Assembly: GCA_025765615.1 (NCBI GenBank)
Contig: JAIVFJ010000046.1
Coordinates: forward strand, 124,001 to 188,000
Length of the DNA stretch: 64,000 bases
Direction: 5' to 3'
From: Zopfochytrium polystomum
Taxonomy: Eukaryota; Chytridiomycota; Chytridiomycetes; Chytridiales; Chytridiaceae
Position numbers and translations under genes: made by a program. Each line of letters begins with the position of its first letter. The stretch's first letter is position 1. Positions 12,192 to 24,300 of this stretch are shown here, in pieces. Under the pieces are notes generated by a model. The model had not been told where the DNA came from and ran no database searches. It saw only the letters and a list, made by a program, of their open reading frames with translations.

Positions 12192-14060
12192 ATGCTTGAG
12201 CCGACGTGGACGGCGTCCTCGACTCAGACCCCTACAAAGCTACTACTAGTATCGGCCCCGCCGCCGCCACTACCGCCGCTACCGCACCCAAAACCACCAT
12301 CGCTCTCGCTGTCGCAGACGCCGCCACAGCCCTCGCAGTTGACTTTACGCGGCACCGAGAATCCCTCTGCTGACGCCGCCGCCAGCACCCCGCCCCCACC
12401 GGCCCCGGCCCGCCGCGTCGCCGCCGCCGCCAGCTCCACCCGGTCGCTCGCGCGCTTGGAGGACTCGTTGTCCGGGGACAGCGTTTGGGGCAGCGCCGTC
12501 GCCGAGACCGGAGCGGCGGAAGCCAGGCGACCCCTGATCCGGGCAGATTCGTCGACAAATCTTCTCTCTTCGTTCCACGCAGCGTCATCGGCGGCGGCGC
12601 CGGAAGCCGACGACCACGACGACAGCGACGACGACGACAAAGCAACACGACCACCCCCGCCCTCCTCCCCCCCCGCACCGACGACAAACTGGCCCATGTA
12701 TTCCGAAATGCAGCACCTGCTGTCGACGGAAACCCTGCGCTTCGCGGTGCTGTGCGCCCTCTGGTACACGTCGTCCACCGTCACCAACAACATTGGGAAG
12801 CAGCTGCTCGGCTTGTTCAACTTCCCCGTCACCCTGACGTGGGTGCAGTTTGGGTTCGTGGCCGCCATGTCGCTGGCCACCGGGATGCTGGTAACTCCAA
12901 AGGCGGCGGCGGCCGGGTTTGGCAGAATACGCATGCCCTCCGTCGACGTGATCAGGCTGATGGCACCGCTCAGCGGATTCCTGATCTTGGGCCATGTCTT
13001 CGGCACCATGGCGATCGCGCGGGTGCCAGTCAGTTTTGTCCACACCATCAAGGTAAAAGTGATGTCCTCTCAACCCCGCTTCATCTAATCTCCGCTCTGC
13101 CCTCCCCAAACGGCTCTTCACCGTCCTCTCGACCCGCAAATCACCAAAAAGGCCTTATCCCCGCTTTTCACAGTCCTGGTCTACAGATTCTCCTACAAGA
13201 TCCGCTACACCCGCAAGGTCTACATCGCGCTCCTCCCTCTCACCCTCGGGGTCATGATCTTCTGCTCCAACAAAGTCACCTTCAACGTTCTCGGCTTCCT
13301 GTTTGCCGTCGGCTCTACCGTCATCTTTGTCCTCCAAAACATCCTCACCAAGCGCCTATTCATCTCCCACACCAGCCGGCCGGGGCACCCGCCATCGAAA
13401 AAACTCGACAAACTCAACATGCTGTTTGTCTCGTCGGCCCTGGCCTTCCTCCTGATGGCCCCGCTGTGGTTCTACGCCGACGGCCACGCCCTCTTTTTCA
13501 GCAACCCCACCGTTGCCGCGGCCGACACCACCGCCGACGACACGCCGCCGTCGCCATCGCCCCCGTCGGCGGACCACCACCACCACCCCGCGAGTGCGGC
13601 GCCGCGCATCACGGGCACCGCGCCGCAGATCCTCCTCCTCTTCCTGGTCAACGGCACGACGCACTACACGCAAGCGGTGCTCGCGTTCTGGATCCTGTCG
13701 CTGGTGTCGCCGATCACGTACACGGTGGCCTCGCTGCTGAAGCGCATCGTGGTCATTTGCGCGTCGATCCTGTGGGCCGGCGGCGAGCTGCGCGGCGCCG
13801 CGGGCCTCGGCGTCGCCATGACCGCGCTGGGCCTGTGGATGTACGACCGCGCAAAGGAGGACGTCGGGAGGGGCGAGGACGAGCTCGTGTTCAAGACGGA
13901 GCGCGCAGAGTGGGAGAAGAGCGGCGTGCTGCCCATGGTCGCGACCCCGCAGCAGATGTCGCAGTCGTCGCTATCTGCGCACGCGGGCGTCGGTGCCGGC
14001 GGCGCAGGAGGGCAGAGAGAGGGTGACGAGAGCTTCGCGTCCCTCAGCAAGGAAAAGTGA
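12192..14060 (+). CDS. Triose-phosphate/nucleotide-sugar transporter family (TPT, SLC35-type)
   Basis: This is a polytopic membrane transporter of the drug/metabolite superfamily. Two exons, 12192-13052 and 13152-14060, join in phase 0 to give about 589 residues. The N-terminal 170 or so residues are Pro/Ala/Ser-rich and acidic (a DDHDDSDDDD tract). Membrane segments follow, beginning with LRFAVLCALWYTSSTVTNNI and including FPVTLTWVQFGFVAA, VPVSFVHTIKALSPLFTVLV, LGVMIFCSNKVTFNVLGFLF and SPITYTVASLLKRIVVICAS. The VSFVHTIKALSP and SLLKRI motifs are hallmarks of the TPT family (SLC35E, yeast Sly41). A His/Pro-rich loop interrupts the second half. The likely location is the Golgi or ER; the substrate cannot be told. 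The ATG at 12192 is the first in frame after the repeat tract. Confidence 0.88.
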
Positions 14061-15101
14061 GGGGGGGGCGGGCGGCTTTTCTATTTCGTTTTATTGTTCC
14101 TCGTGTTTCTTTTTTTTTTTTTTTTTTTTTGTTCTTTGTTTTTTCCGGATCTAAGCGGAGGTGAGCGAGAGAGAGAGAGAGAAAGCTGGACCGCCCTCGT
14201 ACCAACGGAGACAATAATAGGACACGCCCTGGTTTTTAAAGAGCATAGCTTCGAACACCATTTACTTCAAGGGAAAGGACTCCCAGCGACAATTTTCGGC
14301 ACTAAACCCAGCCAGGACCCATCACTCCAAACTCCGATGAGCAGGCTTAAGTCTGGTGAGGACATTGACGTCCGTCTTTCTCCATATTCTATCATCAGCA
14401 GGGTCGGTTGTCTTTGGCGCGTCTCGTGATCGTGCCCCCAGCATGTGGATGTGTCGGCGGCGGTGATGCACCTCCTCTCCAACAGGCACGCCAACAAAAT
14501 GCTTTGTGTTTGTGTTGCAATCCCACCTGTCTTTCCCTTCTCTCCTTTTTTTCTTCAAGGTTGTGGGCTGCGACGTTTCCGTCAATCAACTCAATTCCTC
14601 ACCGGTGCCCAGTCTGCATTCCGGTCCGAAAAGGCGCTGCCACGGCGAACACAAAAGAGCAGCGCTTCGAGAAAGAAAATGTTGAAGAGACCTTCCAGCA
14701 ACAAGAACCGCAGATAGAACCCAACGTCTTAAAAAAGATACGGGCGGCCAAAGATTTGTGAAAGAACGAGAGGATAAAAACACCGCAGGAGCGACAGCAT
14801 CTCGGACGGCAGCAGTGATCCGCTCGAGCGCTGTGGCGGTACACACTTACAGCAAACCCCACACGGGGACAAAACCAAGCAGGAATAAATGGAGAGGGGA
14901 ACGAGAGGATGAAGGATACCAAACCGCATCGCGCTGGAGGTCGTTAAGGCCACTATACTGCCGGCGCAAGGGTCAAAAGGAATACGGAATAAAGGGGCCA
15001 ACGCCAAATGATGAGAACAGTAGGAAAAAAAAAAGAAAAAAAAAAAAAGGAATGAAGGAACCAAGGCGAAAAGGGACAGATAATACTAGTGTCTACAACA
15101 A
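14061..15101. other. Intergenic, convergent gene ends
   Basis: This 1-kb gap lies between the transporter and casein kinase 3' ends. It has a T run at about 14110-14130 and several AATAAA-like sites. Small overlapping frames near 14400-14760 end in a Lys/Arg-rich peptide but show no conserved motif, so I do not call a gene. Confidence 0.5.
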
Positions 15102-17162
15102 CTAATGGGCACTCTCAGCATCTTTGCTGCCGCACCACGCAAACATCTTCTTCCACAAATTCTTCTTGCGCGGCTTCTTTCCAGGACCAGATCCTTTCAG
15201 GACGGGGGTTTCCTTCTTGGGGGACGAAGCTTGCGCCAACGCAGATGGTCCGGCCGCGGAATGGCCCGCTACCTCTGAGTGAGACTGCACTGTATGTCCC
15301 AATGGTTGTGGCTGGTATTGCTGGATTTGCTGCTGTTGGAGAAGCTGTTGCTGCATTGTGAGGGACACTGCGTGAGGATTTCCCGATGGCGCTGGGGAGG
15401 ACGATGACAATCCGTTGGGATTGGCAACAGCTGGGCTAGAGAGACTCATTTGGATGTGGGGTGAGCCTGGAGAGCGACCAGGAGTTCCACCTTGCTGGGC
15501 AGAGAGGACTCTCGCGGAAGGATTCGCAAGAACGCCTCCCGAACCAACCCCATTCATTGGAATAGGGGAAGGAGCATTCGAATACGAGGCTGAATTCTGC
15601 TGCAGTTGCGCAGCCTGCTGTTGAGCGGCGGCGGCAGCAGCAGCATGGCGGGCAGCGCGTTCGCGCTCACGAACTTCGCGATCCAGCTCTCTCTGCCTCT
15701 CCTTCTCCTTGCGCTGTATATCCATGGCGATCATCCAGTCGAACACGCCGTCGTCAACATCGCCATTACGGGCCAGCACTGAAAAACAATCAGATTTGAC
15801 GGCCTCAACACACATTCCACACAAACCTTTGTTCATTAAACCTCTCAGGTAGTCGTAGTCTGGCTGCTCTTCAAATTTCAATTCGCGGGCGTACTTGAGA
15901 TACATCGCAAACTCTTCAGGGTAGCCATCAGCTAGGTCTTTGATGGCAGTGGTCTGTTTCTTTTCGCCAATTTTTTCGTACTTCTGCTTATTGGTGGCTG
16001 CCTTAAGGCCTTGCCAGGGAAGCGAGCCACGAAGGAAGTACATGAAAACATGGCCCAAAGACTCGAGATCGTCACGGCGAGATTGTTCGCGCCCCAAATG
16101 CGTGTTGATACTCATATAACGAGCCGTACCGCTAAGGCTTTTCTTCTCACGGTAGGGAATGTGAGTTTTCGTCTTCGGGTCCCGGTACAACTTCGCCATG
16201 CCAAAGTCTACCATGTAAATTTGCGAGGCTGGGTGTGGATTCTGCGGTGAGTGGTTCGAAACGACGCCGTACGGGTCTGAATGCAAATGCAACTGATTAG
16301 CTTGACGGGGATGTGACGAGCTGCCCAACCTGGGTTGTTTCCGGCGTTGGCAGCAAGCTCGCTGTGTCGTGGGAGTCGGCCGATTAGGAAATTGTCCGGC
16401 TTGATGTCGCGATAAATAAGATTTTTCTCGTGGACTGTTTGTACTCGTGTAATCTATCATTTCTCTTTAGATCAGCACATGGTCAAAAACGAATTTACCA
16501 TTTGCTTAGCCGCCATACAAACGGTCTTCACAGAGAATCGTCTGTTGCACAGATCAAACATATCTTCCAGACTCGGGCCTAGTAAATCCATGCAGAGGAT
16601 ATTATGCAAACCCTCTTGCCCGTAGTAGTATACATTGGGAATGCCGACTGCGATGCGTTTCAGCGAAGAAGGTAACAGACAACTTCTCACCAGAGTGGGC
16701 AAGGATTTTGTACGTTCTGTATTCATCGCGAAGCTGAGGGGCATCGCTTTTCCTTGGTTCGAACTTGATTCCAATAGGCTGGTTATTGATAATGTTCACA
16801 CCTAAATGAGAACTGATTAAGACGAGCGCTTTGATCACACCCAAAAATTAGTTACCTTCGTAAATAATACCAAAGGATCCTTCGCCGATCTTCTTTCCAA
16901 CTTTGTAGTGCATGCCTACAACGTTGGGGCTGCTTGAATGCAATTTCCCTGAGCTTCCTCCCATGGCTGCAAGCTGCGCATTCGCACCCGCAGGAACTTG
17001 GGTGTGGTGGCGGGAGGAGGATTGTGCAGGCTGCTGGTGCGAACCATCCGCCGCTCCAGTTTTGTTGGGAGTGCTCGGGGTCGTGACTTGTGGAGGGGGT
17101 TGACTCTGCTGAATCTGCTCGCCTCCAGCTGGAGCGTTTTCACCGTTCTTTGACCTTGACAT
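15102..17162 (-). CDS. Casein kinase 1, Yck/CK1-gamma type
   Basis: Six exons (17162-16856, 16801-16691, 16647-16499, 16453-16330, 16276-15827, 15778-15102) encode about 605 residues. The kinase domain begins near residue 90 with [12 protein letters not shown] and continues through [66 protein letters not shown] and [20 protein letters not shown]. It ends with [11 protein letters not shown], the fungal plasma-membrane CK1 pattern (sugar signalling and endocytosis in yeast). About 25 extra residues sit between PDNFLIGR and the DFG segment, spanning an exon junction. The C-terminus is Gln/Ala/Ser-rich. The last residues ([16 protein letters not shown]) lack the CC palmitoylation end of yeast Yck1/2, although one Cys remains. 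The N-terminus is Gln/Ser-rich. Confidence 0.95.
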
Positions 17163-17743
17163 AATGAACGGTGGCGCTAGGTGCTACTGATCTCTGTGGG
17201 ATAGACGATGACACAAATTTTTTAATATGGGCGAGGGGTTGTTGGACGATTTCAGAGATCCCAGCGCAAAACAAACTATTCCCCAAATGCCGACCCCAAG
17301 GAGTTAGTGCCGACCGATGAAGCCTGCACTTGGACTAAACCAATGCATGCCTCCAAGCGAGACCAACCCAGATCAGCAAAGGAAGTCTCGCCGGAAGACG
17401 CCCAAGCTTCGCAGGTTTCGATGAGCCAGCCTCGGTTTGATGGATTGAGGGTCGAGGGACCCGCACAAAACCCGAGTGCGTGGATGAGACGAGGGATGAA
17501 AAGGGAACACAGGATGCGGGAGGGAGGGAGGGGAGGGGAGGGAGGTGGCGGGCCAACGACAAGATGAAGGGGGTGCGGTCTCAACCTTGGACTTCGTTTG
17601 CTCCTCCACTGGGCAGTGTCGTTCGTCGTTGATTTGATTCGCAAGCTCAAATTTTCCCACCCCCCACCACAAAAAGTGTTTCTTCCTGGCCCAAAATTTT
17701 GTTGCCTGTGTGACAAGGCAGACACGATATTTGTTTGTGTTGG
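17163..17743. promoter_or_regulatory. Divergent promoter region between CK1 and CABLES-like genes
   Basis: The two genes are transcribed away from each other across 581 bp. A GGGA-rich tract lies at 17517-17550. No single binding site can be named with confidence. Confidence 0.4.
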
Positions 17744-20664
17744 ATGAGCCCCCCTGCGGCGACAGCCCATGAAATCCCGGCTCAACCCGTTGTGCACTCG
17801 TCGAGCCGCGGCGCCACGACCGTGTTCGATGGCGACGTATGGGCCGGATATCGAATGAGGCAACTTCACGCTGCGGCGTTTCTGCGATCTGTCGCGGCCG
17901 GAGACTCGGAAATTCCGGACTGGGCTATTGCAGGTCGGACCACAAAGAGCTCGACTTCGAACGGAGCAGCCGCTACTTCTCACCACCAAAGTGCTGCCCG
18001 ATTCACGAGCGCCGGTGAAAGACAACCTGCAGCCCAGAGAAAGGCTTTCATGGCAAGTTCCGTCCTCAGGTTTTCCAATCGACGCTCGCGACCGGTTGGC
18101 TCTCCGGACGGGATAGAGCTGGACACCATCGTTGTCGATCCGCAGTGTGCAGCCGAGGCCGGCAATTTACCCCCGTTCTCCGCTTCGAAAGGCAAAAAGC
18201 CACTCCGGGATCTCGATTATGATGCTTCATCCAACAAGTCTGTTCCGATACCATTGGAAGTCGAGGCACTTATAAGTACACCACCTCGAAAACCATACCC
18301 ACCATCATTCGATGTTCAACACCAGAGAAGAACCTCACAACACGTGGTATCAGCTCAATCTACTCCAGATGGCGCTACCGGATCAGTAGATGCACTTGCA
18401 GTTCCATCACCAGTGCCATCGATCCGGACCTTGAATGGTCCCAGGGAAGATGACTCTGACGATGAGGCTGAGTTTCGAAAGGCAGTGCAGAATGTTCGGA
18501 GCGACTCGTTTCGTAACGCACGAAGACACGACCGAAGCACTAGCACTCGATTTACCTCCCCGTCGCAGTCGTCGACACGAATTGATGTCGGCAAACAAGC
18601 GGAGTCATCAACTCCAAATGGAGAAGCAGCCATTGGCTTGGGCTTCACATTCACAGCATCACCTCGCGGAACGGCACCGACCACACCAACTCCGCCTAGG
18701 CGAACGCATGGTCCACCAAATACCACAGACGTGAACCGCCGAAAGTCAGCGCCCAGTCGACCGGCGTTACTACCGTCTTCCAATGCCAGCAACTCCTCCG
18801 AATCCAACTCCAGCACTGGCGGTTCCACTGCGCTTACAGTCAGTCGTCCGGCCCGTGTCCCTGGTTTCCTCCAGTACGGCCCCGCTGGGTTATTTTCTGC
18901 ACTTTGGGAACGAGCGGCCTCCGTCACAGCCGCTGCAGTTGGTACAGCAGTTGCAGTCATTGGCGATGGGAGTTCGGGCGGATGGCTGACGTCTGTGGGA
19001 GAGAGAAACGGCACTGGAGCTCGAAGCAGAAGCACTGGCAGTGGGGTTGCGGCGTTCGCAAAAAGTTCCGTTGATGCCAGCTCCTCTGGAAACTCGTTCG
19101 AGGACTCCGGAGGTAAACGTGCGGGTGGTTTCGGGAGTTCGGGCCCCTCCCCGCGAGTGTCGGCGATTGGAATGCGTAGAGGGTCTCTTGGAAAGCTCGA
19201 TCCGCAGGAAAAGGAGGATACATTAGTTTTTGCCCTATCTGAGGTCTCCTCTTCTGACGATTCGGGTATATTTTGACCTCTGCAATATTTACTTTCCTGC
19301 CGAATGCTGATCCAATCATTTCACAGATTCCGCTAAGCATGTCGTCATTTCGGGCCGTATGTTGCAGGCAGGACGGCGGAGCAGCAGGCAGATGTCAATG
19401 TACAAGGAAAAGCTCATCGAAGCGCGAGTTGTATTTACGGCCGAATCTGTGAGCAGTTTACCAGTTGTTGTTCGTATTGGGCTGAGTTTTTTCTTATAGG
19501 GCTCACCGTTATCAATGTTTTCAATGATTCCTCATATTGACCCCAAAGTAAAGCAAAGGCGCGCTCGACCACGGTCCAGATTCGGCAGCCAAGCATTGTA
19601 CGTGCGAATTCATTTCAAGGAATGTTCTAAATTTTTTGGATTATCGTAGAGAAAAGATGGGCATTAGCCTTGCAATAGAGGCAGTTCGGAAGAAGGTGAA
19701 AGTAGAGTCGTACGCGCACTTGATCAACCTCCCACAAACTCTTCTGTACGTGCAGCTTCGCGCCATCTTGCGTCGACCACTCACCACCGTGTTCCTGATA
19801 GCATTTATCCGCCAGAGTACCCAACTTACAATCCATACTACCTTGACGACCCAGAGCTCAAAACTGGAAAGCATCGAACCGTAATCAACCTGCCCTGCTA
19901 TATAGTAAGTCCTTGAGATCGTCGCCGAATTCGAACTTAAGTGCATTTGTAGGGTTCAATTATTCAGTACAGCAAACCGGCTGATATCAAGAAAGAACTA
20001 AATGAGCACTTTCGCGAAACTCATCCGACCGTTGATGTGCACCTGACTCTTAGTCAGATCAGAAATTTGAAGAACCTGCTTGTCAAAGTCGCCTTGGCCC
20101 GTGACCTTGAGTTGAGCAGTGTTGCCATGGCGTTTGCGTACTTTGAGAAACTCGTAATCAAGGTAGAACCAGTGATGATAGGAATCTCGCGCGCCTGACC
20201 GCTTTCGGCTGGAATATAGGGCTTTGCAACCAAAGTGAACCGTCGACTCATTGCTGGTTTGCGACATAAACTCTTGTTGAATCGATTGACTAACGACCAC
20301 TTTTACTCAGCCGTTTGCCTGATATTGGCCGTCAAAATAAACGACCCGAAGGAGACTGATTATGGGAAACTTGTGGAGGTAGAAACGGCAGTGTTAACTC
20401 GCTCTGAGATCGTTTCCTTGACACAGACAATTGAAGACGAAATGGAAATTCCACCGAAGGAGATCTATAGCCAAGAGTTCTCCGTATACGCTGCACTGGA
20501 ATTCACCCTTTTTCTTCCACAGTGGGAGGTATTGCCTCATCTGGAGCGCATTATCCAAGTCACAAGTGAGTAGTACAAACGTTTCTCCCAGTCTGAACAT
20601 CGTTTTGCCAGAGTACAAATCCGCAGCGGAGTACTGCAGGGGTCGAACCTTCTATCTTGGATAA
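17744..20664 (+). CDS. CABLES-like cyclin-box protein
   Basis: Exons read 17744-19265, 19327-19448, 19500-19597, 19650-19745, 19802-19904, 19953-20162, 20220-20565 and 20612-20664, about 849 residues, with all phases consistent. The first 500 residues are Ser/Pro-rich and probably disordered. The C-terminal third matches animal CABLES1/2 (CDK5 and ABL1 enzyme substrate). Diagnostic stretches are YNPYYLDDPELKTGKHR, YSKPADIKKELNEHFRE, LTLSQIRNLKN, VAMAFAYFEKLVIKG and the cyclin-box helix FYSAVCLILAVKIND, ending with EFSVYAALEFTLFLPQWEVL. CABLES proteins link CDKs to tyrosine kinases and growth control. A fungal role is unknown. It is an unusual family to find in a probable fungus. AATAAA follows the stop by about 30 nt. 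Confidence 0.88.
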
Positions 20665-20770
20665 CACCGCAATAAGTCTCTCCATTAAAGAAATAAATAT
20701 TATTCCCATTTACAGTCGATTTTTTGGTGCTAAGTAGGAAAGAAGAACAGTCTAGTTTAATGATGCGTCA

Positions 20771-21239
20771 TCAGAGCGCCGAAGCGCTGAATCGTTGCGT
20801 TATTATGTCCTGAGACAAAGTCGAATCGGAAACTCGAACGTGCTTGATTCTGCTGCGCTCCCCGCTGATAATCTTGACGTCCTGCTTATGGCAACGCAAA
20901 ACCTGTCGAGCTAATATTAATTTGAGGATTGCGTTGAAGCGTCAGTCGTGCCTCTCCGATTATTCGGACCAGCTCCTCATTCGCCTCGTCGTCACGGGGT
21001 CGTGCGGCGAGGGCAACCTCCAGGTGGTCGCGTCCAACACAGAGAATTTTGGATACTCTCGCATTCGGCTTCACTCGGCACACGATACGAAATGCGTCTT
21101 GCACGAGGCCCTTGGTATTCTCCTGCCAAACGGGGCCAACTCGCGAGGTATTCGGTCCACGCGTAGATGAGGTCGACCTGAAGAAGCGGCAGGCAGCGAC
21201 CACCCTGGAGCTTGACAAGGCCAGAGATGGAACTCGCAT
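20771..21239 (-). CDS. DUF167/YggU family protein (UPF0235)
   Basis: Two exons, 21239-20952 and 20902-20771, give 139 residues. The core CRVKPNARVSKI, LEVALAARPRDDEANEEL and VKIISGERSRIKHVRV is the DUF167 fold shared by bacterial YggU and human C15orf40. The molecular function of the family is not established. Joining the exons needs a 49-nt intron starting with GC (GCACGA) and ending in CAG; this GC-AG junction restores the expected helix and strand without a gap. The N-terminus (MRVPSLALSSSRVVAACRFF) is Arg/Ser/Ala-rich and may be a mitochondrial presequence. It is head-to-head with IFT80, 67 bp between start codons. Confidence 0.85.
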
Positions 21240-21306
21240 TTCCAGACAATTTCGTGGACCTTCCCACCACCCATCTTTCACCCTCCCCACCCCCCGGCCC
21301 GACCCC
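21240..21306. promoter_or_regulatory. 67-bp bidirectional promoter, DUF167 gene and IFT80
   Basis: Only 67 bp separate the two divergent start codons. The stretch is C-rich on the plus strand (CACCCTCCCCACCCCCCGGC at its right side). Both genes must share regulatory sequence or have promoters inside each other's 5' ends. Confidence 0.55.
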
Positions 21307-24300
21307 ATGAAGTTGAAGATCCATCAAGACTCTGTCCCAAGACGTAAGACGCTTGCCATTGAGCCAAACGCTCCCTCGACTAGACCAGCGCTTCAATTCT
21401 TTGTCGTAATCTAGATAACGATATCGTCTCGTGCGTTGCGTGGACCGGGAACAACGAGTTATTTTCAACAAGGTGCAACCAACTTTTGTAAATAAGCACC
21501 TCAAATCTAACCATAAGCCCACCGCAAACCAGTGACGATCAGAAAATTCAGCGGTGGAGCGGCGATGGCGAATACCTTGGTCCTGCTTCGACGGGAATCC
21601 TCGATGCGGCGACTACGACAGCGAGGGGACATGGGAGCAACGGAGCCGCCGGAAGCGGTCATCAACCGCAGCCCCCCGTTTATATTACGCAGATTGACTG
21701 GTTTCCGACGACACCGGGAAGGGGCCAAATTGGGGCGGAGATGTATGCCGCTGGCGCAACGGATGGTACGTCAAACACTTGGGCCCTGTGGATTTTCGTA
21801 AGCTGAAATTAAACCAACAGGCAAGTTTTATCTCTGTTCAAAGGCCGGTCGCGTAGAAAAGATCGTAGATTCGCACAAAGGGGCAGTCCTGTCGGTTAAA
21901 TGGAATTACGAAGGGTCGGCTCTAATGACGGGTGGGTTGCAGACTCCAAGCGTAGCAAGCCGTCGCAATTGACTCACACTTGCGCTGATTCAGCGGGAGA
22001 GGACGGTAACGTGAAAATTTGGTCCCGGACCGGAATGCTCAGATCTGGACTTGTATCATCCGGTAAATTCACCAACTACACCCTCCCCTGTCCTCACATT
22101 GAGAGGCACAAAAAAAAGGTTATCCCGTATATGCCACTGCATGGTCGCCGGACAATGACCACGTCCTGTACACAAACGGCAGAAATCTAGTCATTAAACC
22201 GTTGCAACCTGCAAGCAAGCCGACGCTGGTATTATTGCGTGCTCCAGTCATTCTTTCACTCTGCAAAGATTCCAGTTGTTGATGCTTTTCCTCCATTGCG
22301 AAAAAAAAAAGTGGAAAGCCCACGACGGCGTTATTCTTGCCGTCGACTGGAACCTCGTCAATAATCTCATTGTATCGGGGGCCGAGGACCGCAAATTCAA
22401 AGTTGGTGACATTTTTGGTGTTGCGCAGCACTGTTGGAATAACAAGCGTCGGGACACAGGTCTGGGACAATTTTGGCCGCCAGATATACGCAAGCGTTGC
22501 CCACGATCACCCAGTCACCAGCTTGGCATGGAATCCCACCGGCGAGATATTCTGCGCGGGACTCTACAACACCCTTCGAATTTGCGATAAGCTGGGGGTA
22601 CGATTCTTTTTTTACGAATTGCTTCCAAGAAAAAGTGTATTTCGCTCATGCCCGTCATAACTGTGCTGCTTGTGGAAGGAAGTGGTCTTACGGCGTGTCG
22701 AAGCCGGACAGTGGGTCTATTTACAGCATTGCATGGACACCCGATGGGACCCAGATCGCGTGCGCCGGTGGAAACGGATCAGTGATATTTGGGCATTTAA
22801 TAAACCGGTGAGTAGAGGGGATTATCTTTGGGGACCACTGGCTAAAAATTGGTGCTGTTATCAGAACCTTTGAGTGGAAAAACTATGAGGTCACCGTTTT
22901 GGACGATCACAAAATTCGAGTGCATGACGTGTTTAATGGAGCACACGAGAACCTAGGTTCTGCCTTTTTTTGCGTTCGTGCAAGGAATGTGAATAACTTT
23001 AGCTGTTTAGAGTTCCGTGATAAAGTAATCAAAATCTCGCTCGCTTTCGGATACTTGATCGTGACAACAAGCAATCAATGTTACGTTTATTCGGACAAGA
23101 ATTGGAACACACCAACGATTATCGACCTCACAAATAACGGCAGAGTAATCTGCATAGCCCAGTCGTCAGAGTAAGAGCATGCGGGTTCACCAACGGCATT
23201 GTATTCATATCCTTCCCCAAATGTTTCCAGCTACTTCGCAATTGTAGACAACTTCACTGGGCTCCAGATATACTCATACGAAGGCAGAACAATATCGGCC
23301 CCAAAGTACCCAGGAATGAGACCGGACAGAATAACCAAGGAGTGCATCAGTCTCTCAAATGACACAATCGCTATCAGGGACCGCACGGAGGAGAAAGGTA
23401 CTTAGCCCGTTCAGTACAGTGACTATATTCTGAACAAGAATGATAGCTATATACGTCTATGATGTTGCTACAGGCAGAATGATTGGAGATGGACCAATTA
23501 TGCTTTCTTGCGAGGCAGTGTCGATTGGCTTGAACCAGGCAATCGGACCAAGCAGTAGTAGAATGCTCGCGGTGGTTGACAAAAACCGCGAGCTGTATTT
23601 AACACGCGTCTTGAGGCCATCCTTGAAGAAGCTAGGTTCGCGAATAGTGGTGGCGTAGTCACAATTCGAATCCTGAATAGCTAAGTAGGAACCATGGTGG
23701 ATAGTTTTGCGTGGAACGACGAAAAAGACATGTTGGCAGCGATAGTGGACAGCAAGTTTATGGTGTGGTACTATCCGTTTGTTGTCTTTATCGACGAAGA
23801 CATTGAGCCACTCACGCGGTTTGACAAAGACGGATCGTGAGTTGTTCGATTCGATACGGCCGATAGAATCTAACCCCCTGTGTGCTGTGTGACTATAGGC
23901 AGTTTGGGAAGAATTGCGAGTTTGTAAGCTTCAATGGAACTCAATGCACATTGAGAAGAGCGGACGGGGCAAACATGATCATAAAGTAAGTGCTTTGACT
24001 TTATCTCTCGCGACATTGAGTAACCAACGACCAGCAACCTGTCCTCTCTACCTGCGATGCTGCAAACCGTGGTGAAAAAGAAGCAATGGGAGGACGCGAT
24101 TCGGCTCTGCCGGTACGCAAAGGTGAATCAGATTGCTTATTCGTCCTTTCATTCATTTGACCCATGCTTGCCGCCGCTTGCTTTTTCGGCGCACCGCCCC
24201 GTAGTCCAAAGAGCTGTGGGCCTGTCTTGCCGCCATGGGGGTAGCCGGTCAGGATCTCAATACCGCGGAAGTCTGCTACGCTGCCATCGACGAAGTTCAA

